DNA of 64,000 nucleotides, from assembly GCA_002633005.1 (NCBI GenBank), contig NMRA01000176.1, positions 98,234 to 162,233 on the forward strand, in the 5' to 3' direction. Of this stretch, positions 1 through 9,607 are shown one piece after another. The notes under the pieces were generated by a model, which did not search any database, was not told where the DNA came from, and saw nothing but the letters and a program-made list of their open reading frames with translations. Positions within the stretch are counted from its first letter, which is position 1; every line of letters begins with the position of its first letter. The DNA comes from Phoronis australis. Taxonomy: Eukaryota; Phoronida; Phoronidae. A program made the position numbers and the translations under genes.

Positions 1-851
1 AGTCTGTAAAAGAAATTCTTTGTGAACTCAGCTCTTAGACATACAACCATCCCCCTCGCCCTGTGTTACAAGTAATCACAGCTGAACAAAGGGTTTATAT
101 GTCTTGGCTGAAATGATAATTGTTTTCTTACCCCCCCATGGGTTTTTGAATATCCAGTGCTCCAAAAGTTACGTTTTTCATTGCCATTGGTGAAGCAAAT
201 TCGGAAATGGTGATAAGATATTCATGTGTTATCACATGGTGATAAAAAATGTCTATTAAGTACAGCAGATTAGAACAAACTGGTTCTGTTACCCTCAGAT
301 TAGTCTTTGATGAATAAATTTACAATATGACGGAATAACAGTATTGCGCCGTCCTGCGATGAGCCGACCATGTTATAGCTGGATTCTACTCCAGCACACC
401 GACGTTTGCACGCGTGCAAGCTGTCACATATTGCAGAGGTTGCAGTCCCATGGCAGTAGTAGAACCATCGTGCATGCAAGGTGTCAATTTTTTCACACTG
501 CATATGCTAGGGGAAACATACGTCCTCCCACCTGCTGGGTGTGCTAGCTGCACCAGCTCAGACGATGGTCATTGTCTAGTTGAGAGCTAGCCTTGGGGAA
601 AAGCTGTATACTAAATACACAACTTTGCGCCGATGCAGGTAAAAAACTGACCAGACAAAATCTGACACAAAATAAGTGTCATTAAAAAATATACTCTTCC
701 TTGATTAAACTAACTATTATTTAATGGTGCTGGAAAAATTAGGGTTCTACCGTTATTCTGCTACTAAACTTGTGAAGCGATCTTCAGTATCGGCTTTCGG
801 TGCCATGAAATATTGCGTGACCTATTGGTCAGTTTCTTTTTTCGCCGAATC
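1..851. other. Gene-free left flank
   Basis: No exon with a coding look and usable splice sites was found on either strand. The open frames here are short, low in coding character and overlap each other on opposite strands. The last 60 or so bases (from about 790) already belong to the dispersed repeat that continues into 852-1377, because similar bases precede the diverged copy at 35.7 kb. Confidence 0.5.
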
Positions 852-1377
852 TTCAATCAACTGTTCTTTCACGAGGTTGCGTACACGTCACAATAAATTA
901 TCAGAACTGATTTCACTTCATTATAAGTTTTAAGAATTTTAATACCAGGAAACCGAATTTCAGGAGAAACTTTGCTGATGCCAAGCTATCATCATCTCCT
1001 GAGTCTGAGAGATGTAGCAAAAATTTAGGAAATGGTGTGTGCGCGTGTTACCAGCGTACTGTTTTCGAAACAACATAATAACTTTTCCTTGTTAGAAAAG
1101 GCTGAGGATTATGGAAGAAAATGACATTTATTAGATTGTTTTTCACTTATATGGCTGCAACATACAGATGTAACGGGCAAGGTGACGTGTCGGTTGATTC
1201 CCAGATTTTGCTTGCACCCTGTCCGGTCTTTAGCTTTACATGTTGATACAAATTTCACGGTGAAGTGATGAGCAGAACTACCTTGGCTGTATGCAATTTC
1301 GGGGTCTATGGAAGATTAACACACAGTGGTACCTAGCTGTATGTTGACGACAGTTTTCATACAGCTAGCTGGCAAGT
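852..1377 (+). repeat. 0.53 kb direct repeat, copy 1
   Basis: This segment is repeated at 1802-2337 at a constant offset of 950 bases. Only about four substitutions were seen by eye, plus a roughly 10 base difference at the right end. No protein-coding capacity was recognised. A diverged third copy lies in SKAP intron 1 (about 35670-36010), so the sequence belongs to a dispersed family. The near identity of copies 1 and 2 is a separate, recent or artefactual event. Confidence 0.9.
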
Positions 1378-1800
1378 AGGCAATGACCATCGCCTCTGTT
1401 GGCCCGAAGCAGAGGCGATGTAGAGGCTATAGGCGCTCTGTACGCCGGAAGCTTTTCGGCGAATTATGCCTCGCACCGACTAAACCATCAAAGTCACGTT
1501 GTTACAAATACCTTTTGCGCATAGAGGAACACCTTAGGAGGTTGTCGATGTGTTTAATCCCTTCCAACTCGAACAAATACTCCCGTTATGAAACTTTTTC
1601 TTCGAGCAGTCCCTATTTCAGTTCCCAAAATCGTGAACTCAACTTTTTCATTTTTTTAACCAGGCCGAAGGTCAGAAGTTGCGGACCTACCGGCGAACTT
1701 TGAAAGCTGAAGTTCCCGCCCTTCGCGTACGTGCTGCCGGGAACCAGCCGTGCATTTGCCGCGTTGTTAAACATTAAAATGTCAAATATGTGCAAAAAGA
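1378..1800. other. Unique spacer between repeat copies, ending at an assembly N
   Basis: This stretch separates the two copies of the 0.53 kb repeat and ends at the single N at 1801. Its first 100 bases are CpG-rich. A 106-codon plus-strand open frame crosses it, but it has no recognisable domain and no support as a gene. Confidence 0.5.
1388..1420. repeat. Short perfect hairpin
   Basis: CATCGCCTCT at 1388-1397 is followed after 13 bases by its exact reverse complement AGAGGCGATG at 1411-1420. It lies in a locally CpG-rich stretch between the two copies of the 0.53 kb repeat. No function can be assigned. Confidence 0.6.
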
Positions 1801-1801
1801 N

Positions 1802-2337
1802 TTCAATCAACTGTTCTTTCACGAGGTTGCGTACACGTCACAATAAATTATCAGAACTGATTTCACTTCATTATAAGTTTTAAGAATTTTGATACCAGGA
1901 AACCGAATTTCAGGAGAAACTTTGCTGATGCCAAGCTATCATCATCTCCTGAGTCTGAGAGATGTAGCAAAAATTTAGGAAATGGTGTGTGCGCGTGTTA
2001 CGAGCGTACTGTTTTCGAAACAACATAATAACTTTTCCTTGTTAGAAAAGGCTGAGGATTATGGAAGAAAATGACATTTATTAGATTGTTTTTCACTTAA
2101 ATGGCTGCAACATACAGATGTAACGGGCAAGGTGACGTGTCGGTTGATTCCCAGATTTTGCTTGCACCCTGTCCGGTCTTAAGCTTTACATGTTGATACA
2201 AATTTCACGGTGAAGTGATGAGCAGAACTACCTTGGCTGTATGCAATTTCGGGGTCTATGGAAGATTAACACACAGTGGTACCTAGCTGTATGTTGACGA
2301 CAGTTTTCATACAGCTAGCTGCTAGCTGGCTGGCAAG
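1802..2337 (+). repeat. 0.53 kb direct repeat, copy 2
   Basis: This is the second copy of 852-1377 in the same orientation, starting immediately after the N at 1801. The exact abutment to an unresolved base makes an uncollapsed second haplotype or a scaffolding overlap as likely as a true tandem duplication. It ends about 400 bases upstream of the RPL41 start. Confidence 0.9.
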
Positions 2338-2745
2338 TTGAGACGGTGCCATGACACTGCCACTGTTTGACAGTTTGTGTTGTGAGGCGCATGCTTCTAC
2401 CGTCAGTTCACACTCAATTTACAGTTCTCTAGACATTTGATCACAGCCACAACCCACCTTCAGATTATTCTTTTTTAAAAACTGTAAAACAGCCAGTAGT
2501 GTTTGTTTATCGGCAATTACGCCTTCACTTTTCGATGCCTGCTGACCGGTGTCCGCCATTACGGAAAATGTACTAAACGATTAAGTTATTTTCGTTTTAA
2601 AAATTATCTAATACTATATAACTGGTCGTTTTTCAGGTTTCACTATGGTGTATAATATAATTTGTATAATTGCATAAATATTATATTTGAGCTTTAACAA
2701 AAATTCGTATAGCTGTTATTTTATCGAATTCCGGTTCTAGACGTT
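2338..2745 (+). promoter_or_regulatory. RPL41 upstream region
   Basis: This AT-rich stretch lies between the 0.53 kb repeat and the inferred RPL41 transcription start. No canonical TATA box could be placed with confidence at the expected distance from 2746. The region is assigned as promoter only because of its position. Confidence 0.4.
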
Positions 2746-2752
2746 CTCTTTT
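2744..2752 (+). promoter_or_regulatory. 5'TOP-like transcription start of RPL41
   Basis: The pyrimidine run TTCTCTTTT sits at the start of the inferred 5' UTR exon, 24 bases upstream of a good GTGAGT donor at 2770. Ribosomal protein mRNAs usually begin with a C followed by 4-14 pyrimidines (the 5'TOP element, which links translation to mTOR/LARP1 control). The start is most likely C2746. This is inference from sequence and family knowledge. Confidence 0.55.
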
Positions 2753-5420
2753 ATCAGCCATCTTGTTAGGTGAGTGTCGAGGCAAGTTATTCCTATAATT
2801 GAATCCGTTGAAATCTTTCACATTTAGGTACCTCAGTATTTAGTTATTGTTGAACTATTTTGTTTTTTATTTCAGGTTTACTTAAGACAAGATGCGAGCT
2901 AAGGTAAGCTCATTTTAGTAGTTTATTTTTGATACGAAGTGCTGGCCTTCATTTGCATGGTTGAGCGAGTATCGAACTGCACAATTCTGTTTTACTTTTA
3001 AGTTGTTTGCGAAAAGTAGTCAACCAACAGATTGTGTATTTCGCTGTGAAGTTTAGCATTTGTTATAGACGCTGGCAATTTTTAGTAATGTGTTCGCTTT
3101 TGGTCGATGCATGCGATTCGTGAACCTAAACTGAAATGAATCCATAAAATTTGGAAGACAGATCACTGGATCCTAGTTTTTGCTTAGGGACGTAGGATTG
3201 GTAACCATCCTTTGACATTGGAAAGTTATTTCCAGCTACCAGAGGTTGTGTAAAAATGTACTGTAGTTTAATTATCAGGACCCTCGCTCACCCGAGCCCG
3301 AGGGGGAAATTGGCTTTTTTCTGTTAAGAAAACTTGTAAGCGCCGACATTCTGCGTGAGCTGAAGTGATTCTAACCTCAATGTTTTCATATCGCAGAGAT
3401 TTTTGGATCTGAGTAGGCACATTTTCTGTGATGTTTCAATATTTTTCGAGGGTGAATTGAGCCCCAAGAACGAGTCTTTTCTCTCATTCCAAAATTTGTC
3501 TTCATGGCATCAGTGCATCAAGTCCAAAAATGGAGGCAGTTTTATTAAATTTCGAGCCATGTAGTCACATTAAAACATTCAATTCCGTGCTTAAATTAAT
3601 TAAAACCAGTGATGACTGTTACTCAATGACCCGTGTATTTTCTGAAACTGACGGCTTGGAAGTTAGAAATTGGTGGTGTACGGTGGCGGCATGATTATGT
3701 TGCCTATAGCAAACACTGCTTTATTAAAGGCACTTCTATTTTGTTTTTTGTACTGTCGGAAAGATGTGTTAGAGATTGTATGACATTGTTTCTATTTCTT
3801 TTTAGTGGAGAAAGAAGCGTATGCGCAGATTGAAACGCAAGAGGAGGAAGATGAGGGCGAGGTACGTGTTCCTACAGTCAACTTAATGTTCTAGGTCCAC
3901 ATTGAGTTTCTTTTGATGGGTCACAATTTTTAGAGACAGTTCTGTCCAATGAATAGTGGACGTTCATTCTTTGATTGGCAGGGGTGTATTGATAGTGTTC
4001 TCCACTGATTTTCTATTGAGTAGAGATTTTGCTATGATGATTTGTCCCATGGGACCAGGTAAAGGTAAAAAAGGATTTAGTCTGTTGCATGTAGCAGTAG
4101 TTAATGGCATTGGGCACCAGTCAGGTGTATGATGTAGTTTGGGTGAATGTGACTCCACTCGTCTAGTCACAGTTCCACACTTTGCTAATTGAGCTAAAAG
4201 TCATTGTAGAAGAGTATTTTGGGATATTTAGCTGACACAGTCGCTGGGCATGTTTTCAGTTATACTTTCGAATGTCTCGAAGCCATGATCGGGTGTCTGT
4301 CATTTCTTATAAAATCACAAGATCAATCTGTCTTACCCAACAGTAATAAATCCGAATAAGGTGTTTTTTTCCTTGATTCGCGATTGTGTCCTTACAGAGA
4401 GAGCACTGGTGTTTTGTGAACCAATTTCTTTCATTAGGCAATCAGTGTTGTGCACCTTAAATCAGTGGTATTCTCCATCTTGGTCCTGTTGACATTATAC
4501 ACAGGGGTGCTACACATAAACTTAATGGCTATTTCACACCCTGTTTTGACTTGCTGTGACAAGGGGTCTGTATTTCTTGCTCCAAATATGGCTCAACTGT
4601 AGCCTGGTTGAAAAGCAATGTAGAAAGTTAGGACTCGTGGGATTTTAAGTCGTGCGTCCCAATTTATTCATGCTTGACACAAGTTTAATGTAGGAACCCC
4701 CATGCTTAATGATGCTAGCTTGTCTGCGTGGTCATGTCAGTGTTGCAATGTGTAAGTGAATTAAGTAATTGCTCTTGAGTTTAATTTTTCTGAGTTTTGA
4801 ACACTGAGGGGCTTGAGTTCCTCTTCACATTTCAGAGTACTTGTTGATTGGAGTCCATTCACCTCACTTGTGACAAATCTAGTCAGCCTCCTTCAAGTAC
4901 AAACTTGACATAGCTAATTCAGTTATTCACGCATGTCACAGGCCCATCAAACTCGTGATAGAAATTTCCAAGCTTTTTGTCAGTTTGTTGATAGTTGTCT
5001 CCCATTGCAGGTCTAAGTAGAGCTCTCGACTTCTTAGCTGTCGTAAGGGGAGGAAACTCAATGTAACATCAGACGGAACTGGGACGGAAATCTATGCATA
5101 GTCATGGCTGAGGACAGTGTGTACAAAACACCAGATGGTGGTGATGATGATGATGATGATGATGATGAATATAGCACAATGGTGCGAAAGCAAACATTTT
5201 CTTTGTAAAGAAGAACATGGAACTGTCTCAAGACTGTTCATAGACTGAAGTGATCAATGTTTGAACGCTGCAAGGAGTTCAATTTAATGCCTGTGTGTTG
5301 ATTGAGTTACCAGAAGTTATCTGGGTTTACCAAGTGTTCTTAACGTTATGAGATTCTGATCTACGACTGCTCGTTCCGAGAGTGTAAATACCTTCTTGTA
5401 ATAAAGTTGTTAAACTTAAA
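2746..5420 (+). CDS. RPL41: 60S ribosomal protein L41 (eL41), spliced gene
   Basis: The gene encodes the 25-residue, Arg/Lys-rich peptide eL41, which bridges the two ribosomal subunits. Exons are 2746-2769 (5' UTR), 2876-2903 (ATG at 2892), 3806-3861 and 5011-about 5420 (stop TAG 5018-5020). Conceptual splicing gives [20 protein letters not shown] followed by RARSK. This matches the near-invariant eukaryotic protein over its full length as I recall it. All three introns have GT-AG ends (gtgagt, gtaagc and gtacgt donors) and the codon split AG|G across the last intron gives Arg. The 3' UTR holds a (GAT)n tract and ends at an AATAAA signal at 5400-5405. Because each coding exon is tiny, ORF-based annotation would miss the gene. 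Identification is very secure; the exact transcript ends are inferred. Confidence 0.96.
2892..2903 (+). CDS. RPL41: RPL41 coding exon 1 (MRAK)
   Basis: The exon (2876-2903) follows an acceptor TTTATTTCAG and carries 16 bases of 5' UTR before ATG. It encodes only the first four residues and ends at AAG|gtaagc in phase 0. Confidence 0.95.
3806..3861 (+). CDS. RPL41: RPL41 coding exon 2
   Basis: The exon begins after TTTTTAG with TGG (Trp5) and encodes the Arg/Lys core [18 protein letters not shown] plus two bases of Arg23. It ends in phase 2 at gtacgt. The basic composition and order match eL41. Confidence 0.95.
5011..5020 (+). CDS. RPL41: RPL41 coding exon 3 (RSK stop)
   Basis: After acceptor CCCATTGCAG, the bases GTCTAAGTAG finish the split Arg codon and add Ser, Lys and a stop. 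The rest of the exon to about 5420 is 3' UTR. Confidence 0.95.
5143..5168 (+). repeat. (GAT)n microsatellite in RPL41 3' UTR
   Basis: About eight to nine uninterrupted GAT units lie in the 3' UTR exon of RPL41, so the tract is transcribed at high level. It does not affect the protein. Confidence 0.85.
5400..5405 (+). terminator. RPL41: RPL41 poly(A) signal AATAAA
   Basis: Canonical AATAAA about 380 bases after the stop codon. It is followed by a T/G-containing stretch (GGTGTCTTGC) as expected downstream of a cleavage site near 5420. Confidence 0.8.
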
Positions 5421-7300
5421 GGTGTCTTGCATTCTAAAGCCCTTGCCATCTTTGAAAAGCATTGTTTTGTGGTGGAACTTAAGTCAAAAAATGTTTTCTT
5501 CAATAGAACAAGTTCCTACTTCCTAGTTAAACGTGACTGGTAATCATCCACTAATTGTGCACAAAAATGGTTGCCAAAATTCAATGGTTACTTGGCTGCA
5601 AATAACGGAAACTTCACCAAATGTTATGACATTACTGCTCAAGCTATGGTTTTTTTTATTTTTGTGATGAAATTTGACAAAGTAGAATTTCACTTGCTGT
5701 TCAATGGTTCTAAATTACATTGGCAAATTAACACCAGTGTATAGGCGAAGTGTCCTGTTTGGGGTGTAACTGTGGGGAATGATCTTTGTAATGTGAGAGG
5801 CAAAATGGTGTAGGCCTACTTGTCCCACTTCCATGGGGTACCGTAGCATAGAAGATTGGGTATTGTCATTGGCCTTCAAGTCTTGAACAGTTAAGTTCAT
5901 CGGGATTGGCTGAACTCCCAAGTTCGAACCCTCGGCGGAGGGTTGAGACGGCCGTTCCTTCCAGATGATCTAAATTCGTAAGTGTTCTAGGCATCTACTA
6001 AAAGGGGTGCTGTAGTTGCACTGGAATTTTTTGGTCTGGTTTTGGAAGTTCACTTTATAACCGAATTTCGTTCTGATTTGTCTCAAGTTCGTGGTAATTT
6101 GAAGCGGCTTCCTCGGGCGGAGTTAATGGTTATGTTTTGGGCAAAAAAACGTGGGAAGTCAAGTGACCGTGAATTAGCCTAGTCTCCTGTACAGACCCTC
6201 TAAATTGATTAGGTATCCGTGTCGTTAGCGTGTGAGGCCCGGGAACGAGGTTAGAATTGGCCTCATCGCGCTACGCTATGCGTGACAAAGTAGCAAGAAA
6301 AGAGCGGCCAATAGGCGGCAGCAGTATTTTGAACATCGCCAACAGCAAGAGTACGGGTGTTGCTCGCCTCTGGGGATTCTAGCATTGACGTAGTAGACGA
6401 AAGTCGGCTAAGCCTAGCAAGCCTTCTCGTACATTTGATCTTTTGACTTGGTGTGGTCAGAGTGATGTCTTGTGGGGACTGTAGCCAACTCCCCACCCTG
6501 CTGAGTACGTAAAATAACCATGTTGTTTGAAAGACTTTATTTAAAATCTGTGGAAAACAAAACAAAAGTATTCGGTGACGGCAGCACGCTCATTCGATAC
6601 AATTCGTGATTTTCCGTACGACGTTAATGTACCTAATACGTACTGTACAAGATGACGCGACACGGAAAAGGGCGAACGAGCTTGGTTGGAAAAATCACAA
6701 TAAACGTAAGAAACAACGGAAGACATACATTATACACAAAACAGTGCAAAGAAACCTCACAGAATAGTCAGACATGAAAAGTAGCTAAAAAGTAGCTAAG
6801 ATTCACAAACGACGGCAGCTACAAAAAAACACCTTCCCAAACAACTAAGATCAAGTAAAAGATTGCTGTGTCATATAAAACATCGATTTTATACTGAACA
6901 GTGGCTATGCACATGCATAAAATGAGCAAAATGTTCAAATTTATAATGGCATTATGGCAACAAACTGATGAAACTTGTATTAACAGATCAGTTGCAGATT
7001 GTTTCACTGAGTCACAAACTGATTATCCTGTCATTATGACAACCATTGGTGAGCGGATTGTTAGATTTTTGAATTTCTGCAACTAAACCGATAATACTCG
7101 GCCAGTTTATCAACCCCAAAGAACAAAATTTCTAGTGATGCGCCAAAATACATCCGCGCCTTCTAATGTGTTGGCGAGCGACTAGCTGTTCCGAAGGGCG
7201 ACGGCCCAGGGGTCCATCGCAGCCACGGTGTGTTCCGCCTGTATCCAAATTGACCGTTCCAGCCTACCACAGGTTTGACGCCTTTCATAAATTGAGCATG
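5421..7300. other. Intergenic, no gene recognised
   Basis: Unique-looking AT-rich sequence with several short opposite-strand open frames that lack domain or splice support. A minus-strand AATAAA (TTTATT at 6538-6543) could be a poly(A) signal for a minus-strand gene to the right, but no transcript structure reaching it could be proved. Confidence 0.5.
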
Positions 7301-7305
7301 TCCGT

Positions 7306-7621
7306 CTACTGTCTCGGGGCAGTGTCCTGTAAAAACACATATACTTGCATTTTAGAATCGTTTACAAACAAAAAAACCCGAAGGAGGGCTTTAGGAGCAT
7401 CGGTCACCGGGTGGCAAGAGCATCTCGTCCACGCGTTGGCTTCTATTGTACCAAACATGTAGTGGAAATCGTTGACATTTCCAAAGTCCGCAAATAGTTC
7501 AGTCGGCAAAGAGAGCTCAGTAGACAGAGATGCAGAAGAAAATGAAGCTGGAGTATCAAAAGGAGAAATGGTTCAGCGGCTTCGTAGCAGTGTTTTGTTG
7601 GTGCACCACAGTACAAGTTAA
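7306..7621. other. Two-strand open, coding-like stretch of uncertain nature
   Basis: A relatively GC-rich stretch reads open on both strands. On the minus strand 7515-7306 follows a plausible acceptor (ending CTACTGAG) and reads for 69 codons to a TAG, with an aromatic-rich segment around FGNVNDFHYMFGT. On the plus strand about 7465-7621 reads 52 codons with an acidic segment ESSVDRDAEENE before a TAA. Only one can be real, and neither matches a family I know. The minus-strand reading would continue the exon at 9607-9315 in phase 0, which is suggestive only. Confidence 0.25.
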
Positions 7622-7805
7622 CGCCACGTTTTTCGTCTGGAAATGCTACATCGGATTATAAGCCTCTTAAGTAGGCAAATGATCTGACCAGATCAAAGTA
7701 AGGTAAATAAGAGGAGCGAACTGGTAAATTATCGTGCTCTAAACAGCTCTAGAAGCATTAAAAATTGTCCATTTTTAGTTCCGCTGCCTTGTTTGCCGAC
7801 CGTTA

Positions 7806-7862
7806 CAGTGGCGGAATTAGAGGGGAGCCAAGGGGGCCATGGCCCCCTAAAATTCTCCCAGA
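7806..7862 (+). repeat. DNA-transposon-like terminal sequence, copy 1
   Basis: The segment begins CAGTGGCGGAATTAG and contains the perfect 16-base palindrome GGGGGCCATGGCCCCC (7832-7847). It is followed by TAAAATTCTCCCAGAT. The same order of motifs occurs in reverse at 12962-12899 and, more diverged, at about 31815-31755. Ends beginning CAGTGGCGGA are common among animal DNA transposons and their non-autonomous derivatives. No transposase is present. Confidence 0.55.
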
Positions 7863-9306
7863 TTGGGCAGTTCGGGGTGCGAATATCTAACGGGCTAAAT
7901 CGCCGCCCCTGCGTTAGCCTGTTCACAAAATAAACACACTTCAGAACTGTATCTAGAGCTGGACGAAAGCTAATCACCCATTCATTTTTTAGATGATTTT
8001 TAGTCCTTGGTTATTTCCCCTCATTTTATACATGTTTTGAAGTTTCTCAATGACCAGAATTAAGGCATGACAGGAAGGACAGTACCGATTCCTTAGCGAC
8101 GGTCGCTGCCCGGGCACTCCTATATTTTTAATTTCTGCTACTTTTTTGTGCACGCGATTTTAGGAATGATTTTTCGCAATAAATGACTAACAGGTGGCGT
8201 CTCGTGCATGACCTCATTTTGTCTCACAAACATCAAATGATTTGCTTGATTCCTTTCGTGAATTTCCTCATCTCATCAAAAGAATCCTCGTTAATTGTAA
8301 TAAAACGTTTGACGTTCTGTGATGAAAATCTGAAACTAAACGAGGCCTAACGCGTAAAATGCATCTTTATTGTCCATCTTAATTGTGTTTGTTTTTATTT
8401 TATCAGTATCCGGTATTACTAATATCATAACACGTTTATCATTATCATCGTCTCACCTGCTCCGTGTTGATTCCTAAGTTGCAGATACTGAAATCCCGCA
8501 CCGCGAGCGTGAAATCTGTCCATCGCCTCGCCCTCTATTGAGCAGCCGGGATCATCCTGCGGATATAAGAGGTTGGGCACATTTATCACAAGTGATTACC
8601 GCCCACTCGGCTGCGGTGTACTCTGTAGTGAGCAACAGACTTTGGTTCATAGGCCCATTCGGGACACGAACTTTCAGCAATAAACTGACCCCACCGGTAA
8701 CTATAGGGAATTATAAAGGTGCGGATGCATGATCGAGGCCACAAACAGAGTTCTCGGCGTAAATTCCAGGGATCTTGATCAGTGGCGTACATAGTATAGG
8801 TTCATGTTGGATTATCGTCGCCGTGAAGGGATATCTGAAAATCCCTGGTCCTGAAGCGTATCTGAACCATTCGCTAGAACGCAGCATGCCATCAAGTGAG
8901 TGATTGACGGCAGATTTGCACCCTACACTCTGTTGCTAAGTGTCGATACGGAAAGCCCACTGATATTCTTAATAAAGGCATTAACCATTAATAACATATT
9001 AGGTCTCTTTCACAATTGCGCTGCGACAACAGAACAATTGCTCAGAGGCCTCAAGGGATTAACTCCGTGCTTAATGGCCATCACGGTCAATAACGTTGAT
9101 TACTGAAATCTAATACAGATTATGTCCATGGAGGAATCAAATTCACAGAAGCGATGAGACTGAATTTAAAGGCAACGAAATGTAAAATACACTCGACAAA
9201 ATAAGCCAACATTTTGTAACTGCAATACAATGCACATTAAGGTAGAGCTCTAGACGGCTTGAAGCAAAAAACACAGCACACTAATTAATGAAAGAAAAGT
9301 TTTTAT
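7863..9306. other. Intergenic, no gene recognised
   Basis: No convincing exon. Short open frames near 8540-8790 overlap on both strands and have no family resemblance. Confidence 0.45.
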
Positions 9307-9314
9307 AAACACAC

Positions 9315-9587
9315 CTGTCCAGTTTTTTGTAATGTCTTGTCAACGCCGTAAAAACCGAAGTAATTTTTCACGTGAACGTCATTTTGTGAATTGTAGGGAG
9401 GAACTACCGGGCCCAGTTTTGGATGAGATTTCGCGTAGTCTGTTGCTATGGAGCTTGTAGCCTTGCAGTCGAGGACGAATCCTTTCTCTTTCTCCAGCAT
9501 CGTTTCCGGATCCGGTGTTCGAGGACATCTGTAGATCTTGTTGTGGCGCGGGAAGGGGTTCTCTAGAGATTTTTTCTTTTCTGGCAT
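9315..9587 (-). CDS. Coding exon of a small orphan protein, possibly Pierce-like
   Basis: The exon runs 9607-9315 on the minus strand between an acceptor ending TCACCACCTAG and a donor CAG|gtgtgt (phase 0). The most likely start is ATG at 9587-9585, which gives 91 codons within this exon; the frame is also open upstream of it, so an earlier start in another exon is possible. The peptide is hydrophilic, with no signal or membrane segment, and rich in Pro, Tyr and Lys. It has a run from YRCPRTPDPE to a C-terminal NYFGFYGVDKTLQ. Its spacing of a Thr/Ser-rich Tyr segment, a Pro-Pro-Tyr segment and a final Gly-aromatic-Leu segment loosely recalls Pierce1/Pierce2 (C9orf116/C15orf65), microtubule inner proteins of motile cilia. 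That resemblance is weak and from memory. Codon use and clean splice sites support a real exon; the rest of the gene was not established. Confidence 0.5.
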
Positions 9588-9607
9588 GTTTGCAAGCGTG
9601 ACCTTGG

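Noticed and set aside
1383-1703. 106-codon plus-strand frame rich in Arg/Lys/Cys next to the repeat
   Set aside because: No recognised domain, biased composition from a CpG-rich patch, no splice support, and it lies in a segment whose placement is itself doubtful.
3862-5010. Possible box C/D snoRNA in RPL41 intron 3 (ATGATGA near 4035, AATGATG near 4708)
   Set aside because: No CTGA D box at a suitable distance with a closing terminal stem, so the C-box matches are best taken as chance.
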